Shown here piece after piece: positions 24,058 to 32,450 of a DNA stretch of 64,000 nucleotides; within the stretch, counting starts at the first letter, position 1; each line of letters begins with the position of its first letter. Position numbers and translations under genes: made by a program. The notes under the pieces are model-generated. The model was not told where the DNA came from. It was given only the letters and a program-made list of their open reading frames with translations, and did no database searches. Location: positions 310,001-374,000 of the forward strand of contig CAJUNA010000041.1 in assembly GCA_910587645.1 (NCBI GenBank), in the 5' to 3' direction. The stretch is from an uncultured Oscillospiraceae bacterium. Lineage in GTDB: Bacteria > Bacillota > Clostridia > Oscillospirales > Oscillospiraceae.

Positions 24058-25341
24058 ATGTTGCCGCTGGAGAAAATGGATAAACAGGGCCTTTATCTCA
24101 GTCAACACCTACACTACATTGTTTACGCCCTGGCGGGGATCCTGCTGCTTTCCGCCGTCATCGCACAGCCCAGCATCTCCCTCCTGCAAGGCTTCTGGGA
24201 AATCCAGATTAACGAAACCGGCCTGATCACCGACCCGATGGCCACCGGCGGCGTAGGCGCGGCCCTGTTGAACGCCGCCCTGGTGCTCCTGTTGAGTACC
24301 CTGCTCATCCGGAGGATGAAGCTGCCGTTTACCGGGGCCGCCTTTGCCTGCCTGTTTTTAATGGGCGGCTTTTCCCTGCTGGGGAAAAATCTTCTGAACA
24401 TCGCTCCTATTGTAGTAGGTGGCTGGCTCTACTCCCGCTATAAGGGCGACAGCTTCGCCAAGTATGTCTACCTGACTCTCTATGGCACCTGTCTCTCTCC
24501 TATGGTCAGCTTTCTGCTGGTGCGGGTCAGCCCTGGGCTGCGGTGGCTGGCGATGGCCGCCTGTGGATTGGTCATTGGCTTCCTCCTCCCAGCCATCGCC
24601 CGCTTTACTACCAGGATCCACCAGGGCTACAACCTCTACAACGTGGGCTTTGCCGCCGGAATCCTGGGCTTGGGCCTTGCCAGCGTTTTAAAGGGGTTCG
24701 GCGTGGAATTCGCCGCCGGGGGCGGCTGGAGTGCGGAAGGCCACTGGCTGTTGTGCGCCATGGTGACTGTCATCCTCCTGGGACTGCTGGGGGCGGGTAT
24801 TGTGGCCGGCTGCCGGGGCTGGCCGGATTACAAGCACATCCTGCACCACTCCGGACGCGCTGTGGCGGACTTTATCCTTTTGGACGGCCCCGGCCCTACG
24901 CTAGTCAACATGGCCCTGGTGGGCAGCATTGGCTTTGGATACCTGCAAGCCCTGTATCCCCTGGGTGTGCGGCTCAACGGGCCTCTGGTGTGCTGCATCT
25001 TCGCCATGACCGGCTTCGGCGCTTTCGGCAAGCATCCCCGCAATGTTCTGCCCGTCATGACAGGCGCTGTACTGGCGGCGCTGCTGCTGGTGGCGGTGCC
25101 GGTCACATCTCCCAGTGTGCTGCTGGCTACACTGCTGTGCACCTGCCTGGCCCCGGTCGCGGGACAGTTCGGCTGGGGCTGGGGTATTGCTGCGGGATTT
25201 ATCCACATGACCATTGTACAAAATACCAGCATCCTCCACGGGGGGATGAATTTATACAACAACGGCTTCGCGGCGGGACTGGTCTGCATCCTGCTGATCC
25301 CCATTATTAAGTCCGTGTCGCCGGAGCCTTTGGAGGACTGA
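24058..25341 (+). CDS. DUF1576 multi-pass membrane protein
   Basis: A protein of 427 residues with about eleven hydrophobic segments. Two related glycine-rich motifs, HQGYNLYNVGFAAGILGLG (about residues 188-206) and LHGGMNLYNNGFAAGLVCI (about 395-413), point to an internal duplication. It belongs to DUF1576, which has no established function that I know of; a transporter is a fair guess. The ATG at 24058 follows GGGAGGG. It is divergent from citDEF and sits 5 bases before a small soluble gene with which it is surely co-transcribed. A role in citrate or oxaloacetate traffic is only a guess from the neighbourhood. Confidence 0.8.
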   Translation: MLPLEKMDKQGLYLSQHLHYIVYALAGILLLSAVIAQPSISLLQGFWEIQINETGLITDPMATGGVGAALLNAALVLLLSTLLIRRMKLPFTGAAFACLFLMGGFSLLGKNLLNIAPIVVGGWLYSRYKGDSFAKYVYLTLYGTCLSPMVSFLLVRVSPGLRWLAMAACGLVIGFLLPAIARFTTRIHQGYNLYNVGFAAGILGLGLASVLKGFGVEFAAGGGWSAEGHWLLCAMVTVILLGLLGAGIVAGCRGWPDYKHILHHSGRAVADFILLDGPGPTLVNMALVGSIGFGYLQALYPLGVRLNGPLVCCIFAMTGFGAFGKHPRNVLPVMTGAVLAALLLVAVPVTSPSVLLATLLCTCLAPVAGQFGWGWGIAAGFIHMTIVQNTSILHGGMNLYNNGFAAGLVCILLIPIIKSVSPEPLED

Positions 25342-25346
25342 CCACC

Positions 25347-25709
25347 ATGAAAAAACGCATGTACCGCGCCCGCCGCCGGATGAACCACGTCATCTCTGAG
25401 CTGAGCCACGTTCTCCTGATGGCTGGCGGACAGGAGATCAGCCTGCGCCTGACCAGAGAGGAAAACGGCCTGCGGCTCCATCTGGAAGGGGACTTTCATC
25501 CAGAACACCAGCGGGCAATGGAGCATATGGCAAAGCTTCTACAGCCCATGGTCCGGGATCCGGCGCTGGTAGAGACCTACGGCGAGCTGACCGGAGAGGA
25601 TCAATACACCGATGAGGGTGAGATCGCCCTGGTGGGGCAGATGGTGGACGAATCCGCTGTCACAGTGGAACCCGGGCGGGTCAGAATGAATCTCTACCTG
25701 GCTTTTTAG
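25347..25709 (+). CDS. Conserved-looking small soluble protein next to DUF1576
   Basis: A protein of 120 residues that begins with a very basic stretch (KKRMYRARRRMNH) and then turns acidic. It has no signal peptide, membrane helix, cysteine motif or nucleotide-binding loop that I can see. The middle alternates hydrophobic and charged residues as in a small alpha/beta fold. It follows the DUF1576 gene by 5 bases, with the ribosome site inside the end of that gene (TTTGGAGGAC), so the two are translationally close. I do not recognise the family. It may be a cytoplasmic partner or regulator of the membrane protein. Confidence 0.7.
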   Translation: MKKRMYRARRRMNHVISELSHVLLMAGGQEISLRLTREENGLRLHLEGDFHPEHQRAMEHMAKLLQPMVRDPALVETYGELTGEDQYTDEGEIALVGQMVDESAVTVEPGRVRMNLYLAF

Positions 25710-25779
25710 CGCCTGGCTTTTTTGCCAATAATTTCAGCCAAACCGCACATACTACCTCCGTAAAGGAGGAAGTGCGGAT

Positions 25780-27078
25780 ATGGATTCTATTTGGACAAAG
25801 ACAGCGCGCTTGCCACGGTTTGCTCCGCTGAAGGGTGATCTGCAAACGGACGTGCTAATCATTGGCGGGGGCATGGCGGGGATCTTGTGCGCCTATCTGC
25901 TGCGGCAGGCGGATGTGGACTGCGCCCTGATAGAAGCCGGACGCATCGGCGGCGGCGCTACCAGCGGTACCACCGCCAAAATCACCGCCCAGCACGGGCT
26001 GATTTATCATAAACTGGTTCAGGCTTTCGGCACCGAGACCGCAAAGCTTTACTGGCAAGCCAATCAGGACGCTGTGGAGCGGTATCGCTTCATGGCCCAG
26101 GAAACCGGCTGTGATTTTGAGGAAAAGACTAATTGGGTCTACTCCCTGGATAACAAGGCGGTGCTGGAAGCGGAAATCTCTGCCATGGAGCGGGCTGGTA
26201 TCCCTGTGCAATTCACCCAATGCCCTCCCCTGCCCTTTTCCACCGCCGGAGCGGTGGGCGTATCCGGGCAGGCCCAGTTCCATCCACTGAAATTTCTCGC
26301 CGTCATTGCCAAGGGGCTTCCCATTTATGAGCACACTAGGGCGCTGGCGTGGAAGCCTGGACAGGTGCGTACGGAGCACGGCGTCATTCGTGCCAAAAAG
26401 ATTATTGCTGCCACCCATTTCCCGTTTATTACAAACCATGGGAGCTTTTTTCTCAAACTGTATCAATCCCGTTCTTATGTACTGGCGTTGGAAAACGCGC
26501 CGGAAATCGATGGGATGTATGTGGATGGTTCCGGGAATGGACTTTCTTTCCGCGGGTATGGCAAAACGCTGCTGCTGGGCGGCGGTGGGCACCGGACGGG
26601 AAAGTCCGGCTGCGGCTGGCAATCCCTGGAAGACGAGGCCCAGCGGTACTATCCCCAGGCCGTGGAAGTCTGCCGGTGGGCGGCCCAAGACTGTATGTCA
26701 CTGGACGGTGTACCCTATGTGGGCCAGTACAGCCGCCGTACGCCGGGGTTATTGACCGCTGCTGGCTTCAACAAATGGGGTATGACCGGCTCAATGGCCG
26801 CAGCCGCGCTGCTGACGGACTTAGTACTGGAACGGGAGAATCCTTTCGCGCAGGTGTTCTCCCCCGCACGGAGCATCCTCCGCCCACAATTGGCGGTCAA
26901 CGCCTTTGAAGCTGCTGTCAGCCTGCTGACGCCTAAAAAGCCCCGTTGCCCTCATATGGGCTGTGTGTTAAAATACAATCCACACGAGAGATCCTGGGAC
27001 TGCCCCTGTCACGGCTCCAGGTTCGCGCAGGACGGAACCGTGCTGGACGGGCCTGCAAACGGGGACCGGCATGTATGA
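25780..27078 (+). CDS. FAD-dependent oxidoreductase fused to a Rieske domain
   Basis: A protein of 432 residues. The N-terminus has a DadA-like FAD fold: VLIIGGGMAGILCAYLL (residues 25-41), then GGGATSGTTAKIT around 63. The C-terminus is a Rieske [2Fe-2S] domain with CPHMGC (about 387-392) and CPCHGSRF (about 407-414) supplying two cysteines and two histidines. The last stretch after DGPAN is short compared with relatives I know. Such fusions oxidise an amine or hydroxyl substrate in the cytoplasm, with the Rieske centre taking electrons. The substrate is unknown. A strong AAAGGAGG ribosome site precedes the ATG, and it stands alone between two unrelated genes. Confidence 0.88.
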   Translation: MDSIWTKTARLPRFAPLKGDLQTDVLIIGGGMAGILCAYLLRQADVDCALIEAGRIGGGATSGTTAKITAQHGLIYHKLVQAFGTETAKLYWQANQDAVERYRFMAQETGCDFEEKTNWVYSLDNKAVLEAEISAMERAGIPVQFTQCPPLPFSTAGAVGVSGQAQFHPLKFLAVIAKGLPIYEHTRALAWKPGQVRTEHGVIRAKKIIAATHFPFITNHGSFFLKLYQSRSYVLALENAPEIDGMYVDGSGNGLSFRGYGKTLLLGGGGHRTGKSGCGWQSLEDEAQRYYPQAVEVCRWAAQDCMSLDGVPYVGQYSRRTPGLLTAAGFNKWGMTGSMAAAALLTDLVLERENPFAQVFSPARSILRPQLAVNAFEAAVSLLTPKKPRCPHMGCVLKYNPHERSWDCPCHGSRFAQDGTVLDGPANGDRHV

Positions 27079-27146
27079 AAGACATCCCCTCGCTGAATAA
27101 TTCTACAAATTGTGTATACTGTCAAAAACACATGGAGGATTTGAAC

Positions 27147-27704
27147 ATGAAACTGATGATCGCTTCGGATCTGCATGGCTCCGCCTATTTTGGGAAAAAA
27201 CTGCTGGACGCTTTCCGTGCCGAGCAGCCAGAAAAACTGCTTCTGCTGGGCGACCTGCTGTACCATGGCCCCAGGAACGCCCTGCCCCGGGAATACGACT
27301 GCATGACAGTGGCGGGGATGTTGAACGGCCTGAAAAATTGGATTCTGGCCGTCCGGGGCAACTGTGACTGCGAGGTGGATCAAATGGTATTGGAATTTCC
27401 CATGCTGGCAGATTACGCGTTGCTGGAGTGGGAGGGAGTGGCGCTGTACGCTACCCATGGGCATCTGTGGAACGAGGATCATACACCCCCCATGGCGGCA
27501 GGGACAGTGCTGCTCAACGGGCACTTCCACCTCCCCACCGCCCGGAACCATGGAGATTGGCATTATGTCAACCCCGGCTCTACCTCCATCCCCAAGGATG
27601 GCAGCGTGGGGAGCTATCTGATTTTAGATCACGGTGTGTTCACCTGGAAGGATATGGAGGGCAGGGCATATCAAACGTACGCGCTAGATGGCACGGCAGA
27701 ATAA
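27147..27704 (+). CDS. YfcE-type metallophosphoesterase
   Basis: A protein of 185 residues of the calcineurin-like YfcE family, which hydrolyse phosphodiesters with two metal ions. Metal-binding motifs are in order: SDLHG (residues 7-11), GDLLYHG (near 35), VRGNCD (near 70), THGHLW (near 107), and GHFHLP (near 128). The ATG at 27147 follows GGAGG by about 9 bases; an earlier in-frame start overlaps the Rieske gene and can be dismissed. The physiological substrate of the family is not settled. A long inverted repeat follows the gene. Confidence 0.92.
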   Translation: MKLMIASDLHGSAYFGKKLLDAFRAEQPEKLLLLGDLLYHGPRNALPREYDCMTVAGMLNGLKNWILAVRGNCDCEVDQMVLEFPMLADYALLEWEGVALYATHGHLWNEDHTPPMAAGTVLLNGHFHLPTARNHGDWHYVNPGSTSIPKDGSVGSYLILDHGVFTWKDMEGRAYQTYALDGTAE

Positions 27705-27754
27705 GCTGTCCTTTGTGGCGTGTATTCTACTTAAAACGCTTGGCTCCAATCGCT

Positions 27755-27825
27755 AAAAAGTCCGATCACTTGCGTAAGTGCCGCCCTAAAGCAAGGCAGT
27801 ACTTACGCAAGTGATCGGACTTTTT
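27755..27825. terminator. Long perfect inverted repeat, probable bidirectional terminator
   Basis: Two perfect 25-base arms (27755-27779 and 27801-27825, outer end AAAAAGTCCGATC) flank a 21-base loop that itself holds GCC/GGC. The plus strand ends in TTTTTAAGATTTTTT and the minus strand in TTTTT. It lies between convergent genes, so a two-way terminator is the simplest reading. The length and perfection are unusual. Confidence 0.7.
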
Positions 27826-27851
27826 AAGATTTTTTGTTGGGTAGAAATGTT

Positions 27852-29138
27852 TTATTGTGCGCTTTTTTCAAACGCAGAAAGCTGGATCACTTCACCGCCA
27901 GCCAGCCGGGACGCTTCTGCGGCCAGGGCCATGACATGGCTTTCCACCGATGCGTCAATGCTGGTGGGGCAGCCATCCATCTCTCCAGCAGCCAGCCGGC
28001 ACATATGATCCATCAATCCAGCATCGCCGCCACCATGGCCGGTGTTACCGGCACTGCATCCCACATCAATCACCTCCTCTGGCTTGCCGAAGCGGCGCAG
28101 AATCAATTTCCCCTTAGAAATATCCCCCTGAACCTCCCCCAGCGTACCAGTCGCTTTGATAGTTCGATGGCACCGCTCTGTAAACGCCGTCAATGTAAAG
28201 ACAGCATGTACGCCATTTTCAAACTCCAGGTTTACGGTCTGGTGGTCCGCCACATCGTTGTCGCAGTGGAAAACGCACCGCCCATATGGCCCGGCACGCA
28301 GCGCATCGTAGAGGGCTTCCTCTGTGGGATCCTCCGCCACCACCCGGCAGGGCCATGCTTTGCCAATAGAGCGGACGCCGCTGTGGGCAGCGGTAATATA
28401 TATCTTTTCTGCGTCATAGGGGCAGCCTTCCTTGCATCCACAGCCGTCCAGGCAGTACAGAGCCGCCCCTTCCGGCGCGCATTCCGCGCGGAAATAGTCC
28501 AGCCCGCCAAAGCTCTGCACCTTTAGGCATTTCCCTCCCGCCAGCCAGCGGAGAATGTCCATATCGTGACAGCTTTTTGCCAGGATGATTGGGCTGGTTT
28601 CGCCGCTCCGGCGCCAGTTGCCCCGGACAAAACTGTGGGCATAGTGCCAGTAGGCCACATTCTCAGCCGCTTCCAGGGTCTCCAGCTTTCCGATATCCCC
28701 CCGGCGCAGAATGGCTTCCAGCGTCTCATAAAACTTCGTATACCGCAGGACATGGCAGACGGTCACCGCGCGCCCGGTCTCATGGGCCTTATCCAAAAGC
28801 CGCCTGCATTGGGCCAGGCTGGGGGAAATGGGCTTCTCCAGCAGCAGATGATAGCCCTTCTCCAAAGCCTTGACAGCCTGATCCACATGCTGGCGGTCCT
28901 GGGTGGCGATGACCAATACATCCGCCAACCGGGGCTGGTCTAAAAGCTCCTCACCGGTGGCAAAGCAGTTTTCCACCGGTACATCATACCGCTCCCGCAG
29001 GATCGCCAAACGCTCCGGACGGCAGTCTGCTCCGGCTATCACACGCATTTGTTCCGGATGGGCGCTCTGATAGGCGGCGTAAGTTTCCAGGCCGCGGTTT
29101 CCGCAGCCGCAGATGGCAAAGGTGACCGGTTTATCCAT
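27852..29138 (-). CDS. Gfo/Idh/MocA family oxidoreductase with Cys-rich insert
   Basis: A protein of 428 residues. The N-terminal Rossmann domain has ICGCGNRGLE (residues 9-18) and LLEKPISP (99-106), where the lysine of EKP is conserved in Gfo/Idh/MocA enzymes. KSCHDMDILRW (188-198) supplies the catalytic histidine-aspartate pair. An insert has Cys229, Cys233, Cys235 and Cys239, spaced like a metal site. The family includes sugar and inositol dehydrogenases and also NAD-dependent glycosidases. It is the last gene of the minus-strand operon that starts at 34532, 15 bases after the MtlD-like gene. It may oxidise or cleave a sugar in the amino-sugar pathway proposed here. Confidence 0.88.
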   Translation of the reverse strand: MDKPVTFAICGCGNRGLETYAAYQSAHPEQMRVIAGADCRPERLAILRERYDVPVENCFATGEELLDQPRLADVLVIATQDRQHVDQAVKALEKGYHLLLEKPISPSLAQCRRLLDKAHETGRAVTVCHVLRYTKFYETLEAILRRGDIGKLETLEAAENVAYWHYAHSFVRGNWRRSGETSPIILAKSCHDMDILRWLAGGKCLKVQSFGGLDYFRAECAPEGAALYCLDGCGCKEGCPYDAEKIYITAAHSGVRSIGKAWPCRVVAEDPTEEALYDALRAGPYGRCVFHCDNDVADHQTVNLEFENGVHAVFTLTAFTERCHRTIKATGTLGEVQGDISKGKLILRRFGKPEEVIDVGCSAGNTGHGGGDAGLMDHMCRLAAGEMDGCPTSIDASVESHVMALAAEASRLAGGEVIQLSAFEKSAQ

Positions 29139-29153
29139 ATGGACTCCTTCCTT

Positions 29154-30365
29154 TCAGATCACGTTTTGAATACTGGCGGCTTTAACGGCATCCGCCGCCC
29201 TGCGAAGCGGCTCCAGCGCAGAACTGTCCAGCAGCAGCCGGTACGCATTTAAAATCATTTGCCCCAGCGGCGCACAGGCATCCAGCTTTGAAATATCCTC
29301 CAGGACGTTCCCAGCGGTTTCCACACTCTGCCGTAGGCCGGCCTCTGCCAAATACCGCCGCACGCCTGCCGCCGCGCCCACCGCGATATAGGCCGGGATC
29401 ACCCCCTGCTCCAGGGCCAGGAACGCCGCGCCAATCAGCCGGTCTTCCGGCCCCAGCTTACGGACTGGATCTCCACCCACACGCTGGCAGGTATCTTGCA
29501 ACGCCTCGTTACCGAACCGTCCGAGCAGATCTGTAATGTGCATTTGCAAATCTCCCAGCGGCGCACCGTACCGCATGGACAAAGCCAGCGCACTTTCCAA
29601 CATAGCATTTTGCGCCAGTAGCCGGATCTCTGGATGGGAAATGGCTTCATGGATATATGCCTCGCCCATATAGTCTCCCAGGTAGGCACATACGGCATGT
29701 CCCATATTGTGGATATACAGTTTCCGTTTCACAAAGAAATCAAAGTTTCCGAAGGGGATCATGTTCTGAATTTCCGGGATAGCTCCCTTGAAAGCGTCCC
29801 GGTCAACCGGTAGAAAGCCATACCGCTCAACGCACACCCGCAGCGGATCCCCATCCCGCATAGATGCAGTCTGAACCGGAACCATCCGCCCAATAGACGC
29901 TTCCACCAGACCCACCTGTTTGTCAAATCGGGCACATTCCTCCGCCGTCAGGCACTCTTTTATTAGCTTGGCCAGGTATTGGTTCGCGTTCATCAGATTT
30001 TCGCAGATAATGATGTTCAGGCAGTCTCCGCCAATTTCCCAACGCTTTCGCAATCCCGCCGCGATATGGGGCGCGATGTGGGGCAGCACCCGCACACCTA
30101 CCGCCGTGGCCATGACGCAACACTGGGCAATGGCTTGGGCAGTGGCCTCCCTGTCACAGCCGTTAACTGCTGTCACGTTTTCGATCCAGACATCCTCATG
30201 CCCCTGGCTGGACACATAGCGGACGGGATACCGCCTGCGGCTTGACAGGCCGCTGACCACCGGCTCCGACACATCAATAAAGCTGACCTCATATCCTGAC
30301 TGACTCAGCATGGCACCTACGAAGCCCCGGCCGATGTTTCCACCTCCGTACATGACCGCTTTCAT
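29154..30365 (-). CDS. Mannitol-1-phosphate 5-dehydrogenase-like protein
   Basis: A protein of 403 residues, about 20 longer than typical MtlD. It starts with the NAD-binding motif MYGGGNIGRGFVG (residues 5-17) and shows KRKLYIHNMGHAVCAYLG near residue 210, where the histidine of NxGHA and the preceding lysine are catalytic in the family. ECARFDKQVGLVEASIGRMVP lies at its centre (core GLVEASIGRM). It interconverts a hexitol phosphate and a ketose phosphate in the family; here the substrate may differ. The ATG at 30365 follows AAGGAGG. It lies between the PfkB kinase gene and the Gfo/Idh gene. No mannitol PTS is present. Confidence 0.85.
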   Translation of the reverse strand: MKAVMYGGGNIGRGFVGAMLSQSGYEVSFIDVSEPVVSGLSSRRRYPVRYVSSQGHEDVWIENVTAVNGCDREATAQAIAQCCVMATAVGVRVLPHIAPHIAAGLRKRWEIGGDCLNIIICENLMNANQYLAKLIKECLTAEECARFDKQVGLVEASIGRMVPVQTASMRDGDPLRVCVERYGFLPVDRDAFKGAIPEIQNMIPFGNFDFFVKRKLYIHNMGHAVCAYLGDYMGEAYIHEAISHPEIRLLAQNAMLESALALSMRYGAPLGDLQMHITDLLGRFGNEALQDTCQRVGGDPVRKLGPEDRLIGAAFLALEQGVIPAYIAVGAAAGVRRYLAEAGLRQSVETAGNVLEDISKLDACAPLGQMILNAYRLLLDSSALEPLRRAADAVKAASIQNVI

Positions 30366-30384
30366 TTGCCGTCTCCCTCCTTTT

Positions 30385-31389
30385 TTACAAATATTGCCGT
30401 CCCAGCGCCAGCACTTCTTCCACTGTTCCCACACCGCTGGAAGCCCCGGGCTGGCGGAGGGACGCCGCCGCCGTGCAGACAGCAAGGCGTAACGCTTCCG
30501 GCATAGTCCAGCCGGAGTACGCACCGTAAAGCATCCCTGCGCAGAAAGCGTCTCCCGCCCCTACCGCGCCTCGTATGAAGCCCTCCGGCAGGCGCAGGCT
30601 TGGCTGCTCATAATAATTCCCATTGCCATCCAGGCCGCAGCCTAACTCTGGGCAATGGATCGCAGCCCACACTGATACGCCCATCGCCCGCAGCCTTTCC
30701 AACGCCAGCAGCAGGTTTTCGCGCTGAAGCCCTCCGCCTGCGTTCCGCAGTGGTACTCCCGTGATCTGCTGGGCTTCCAGCTCGTTAATGACGCAGTAAT
30801 CCGTATATTGCAGCGCGGGTGGGATGACTGCGGCAAACCGGTCTCCGGCTTCGGTCACTACATCAATAGAGGTTCGAATCCCCCGCTCCTGGGCGCGGCA
30901 CAGGAGCCGTGCCATTTTGGTCCCGTAAGCCACATCGGGCTCATCCAGATGTGGTAAGAGGAGGAGGTAGCCGATGTGAAGGATGTCCACCTCCAACCTA
31001 TCCCAGTCAATCTCACCCTCACCATAGCAGGCATTGGCCCCCGCATATTGGAAAAATGTTCGCTCCATGATCCGCTGGTCGCTCATGACGGCGGTGAAGG
31101 AGGTACTGCCATTCCTCCGGACCATGCTCAGGTCGATATTGGGATACCGGCCCAGCTCCGACAGAAGAAATTCTCCCTCTGAATCATGCCCCGCGAACCC
31201 GGAAGCTGTCAGGCGTAGCGATGGATCCAGCCGCGCAAGATCCATGATCGTGTTGCACACGCACCCGCCAGCGGAGGCCTGGATCCCCTCGGTGATGTGG
31301 GTCAGCTCCCCTTGTTTGGGCCAGGCTTCTATGGGATAGGTGATATCTACAATCATGCTGCCCGCGCAGCAAATCCCCCCTCCCCTCAT
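30385..31389 (-). CDS. PfkB family sugar kinase
   Basis: A protein of 334 residues of the ribokinase/PfkB family. The N-terminus has the glycine pair region SAGGCVCNTIMDLARL (near residue 40) that contacts the sugar, and the C-terminus has GAVGAGDAFCAGML (near residue 275), with the catalytic aspartate of GAGD. It phosphorylates a sugar or amino sugar with ATP or ADP. The start at 31389 overlaps the stop of the upstream Gfo/Idh gene by four bases. In this locus it could phosphorylate glucosamine or a related sugar after deacetylation, which is inference. Fructokinase and other ribokinase-like roles remain possible. Confidence 0.88.
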   Translation of the reverse strand: MRGGGICCAGSMIVDITYPIEAWPKQGELTHITEGIQASAGGCVCNTIMDLARLDPSLRLTASGFAGHDSEGEFLLSELGRYPNIDLSMVRRNGSTSFTAVMSDQRIMERTFFQYAGANACYGEGEIDWDRLEVDILHIGYLLLLPHLDEPDVAYGTKMARLLCRAQERGIRTSIDVVTEAGDRFAAVIPPALQYTDYCVINELEAQQITGVPLRNAGGGLQRENLLLALERLRAMGVSVWAAIHCPELGCGLDGNGNYYEQPSLRLPEGFIRGAVGAGDAFCAGMLYGAYSGWTMPEALRLAVCTAAASLRQPGASSGVGTVEEVLALGRQYL

Positions 31390-32429
31390 AGTGCAATGGT
31401 CCGCTTTTCGGCGCAAGCGCGGTAAGCCGCTTCCATGACCCGCTGAACCTGCACCGCGTCCCGTCCGGGCACCTCCACCGGCGCACCAGTGAGGATAGAG
31501 TTGGAAAAGCTGGCAATTTCCCGGGCATACATATTGCCAAATTCCACAGGGATAGAAGCGCCTTGGATTTTCACGCCGTCCTGTTGGGCGTCATAGCCGC
31601 CCTGCGGCCCAAGAAACAACGCATCCAACGTACCGCCATCCACCTGTCCCAGCACAGCATCGCCTATGAGACGGCCCTGATCCCCGAAAAATTCCAGCCG
31701 CCATTTCGCCGCTCTGTCTGGAATGTTGAAATTAGACTGCACCACGCATTGACATCCGTTTTCCAGCTGAAGAAGGACAGTGGAGGAATCCTCCACCTCA
31801 TAGCGGAAAGTCAAGGTATCATGAAAAGCCGCCACCTGCTTGACCTTGCTCCCAACCACATACTGCATCAAGTCGATGCAGTGGACACCCATGTCCATCA
31901 TGGCCCCGCCGCCACCCTTGGCCTTGCTCTGCCGCCAGGAGCCGGGCATGTCGGGGAACCAGCAAGTAAATTGGGCATAGCCAGAAACTACCTGGCCAAT
32001 TTTTCCCTCCGCAATGGCCTTTTTCATTGCTTGTACATAGGAACCGAACCGCATCATCAGCCCGGCTGCCAGTTTCACCCCCTGCTCCTCGCAAAGGCCA
32101 GCTACCTGTTCCCCCTCCTCCGCAGTCATGGCCAGCGGCTTTTCTACCAAGATGTGCTTTCCAGCCTTTGCTGCCGCTATGGCCTGTCCAGCATGGAGAG
32201 CTACAGGGGACGCGATATAAACTGCGTCAATCTCCGGGTCAGCCAGCAGCGTTATTTCTGAGGTGTAAGCCCGCTTGCAGCCCCATTTGGCACGGCAGGT
32301 CTCAGCCAGCTCGCCGTTCACATCCATCACCGCCGCCAGTTCCGCATTATCGCATAGAAGCATCCCCGGAATCGTGCGGCGATCCGCGATGCCACCTGCG
32401 CCAATTACGCCCCAACGCACCTTTTTCAT
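31386..32429 (-). CDS. Gfo/Idh/MocA family oxidoreductase
   Basis: A protein of 347 residues, the standard length for the family. The Rossmann motif GVIGAGGIADRR is at residues 7-18, and VEKPLAMT (94-101) carries the conserved lysine. MMDMGVHCIDLMQY, near residue 177, contains the catalytic histidine region. It should use NAD(P) to oxidise or reduce a sugar or cyclitol in the cytoplasm. It is coupled to the PfkB gene by a four-base overlap and follows the phosphodiesterase gene by 21 bases. It is not a close copy of the other Gfo/Idh protein in the locus; the two likely act at different steps. Confidence 0.9.
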   Translation of the reverse strand: MKKVRWGVIGAGGIADRRTIPGMLLCDNAELAAVMDVNGELAETCRAKWGCKRAYTSEITLLADPEIDAVYIASPVALHAGQAIAAAKAGKHILVEKPLAMTAEEGEQVAGLCEEQGVKLAAGLMMRFGSYVQAMKKAIAEGKIGQVVSGYAQFTCWFPDMPGSWRQSKAKGGGGAMMDMGVHCIDLMQYVVGSKVKQVAAFHDTLTFRYEVEDSSTVLLQLENGCQCVVQSNFNIPDRAAKWRLEFFGDQGRLIGDAVLGQVDGGTLDALFLGPQGGYDAQQDGVKIQGASIPVEFGNMYAREIASFSNSILTGAPVEVPGRDAVQVQRVMEAAYRACAEKRTIAL

Positions 32430-32450
32430 GATGGTTTCCTCCCTGTTTTT

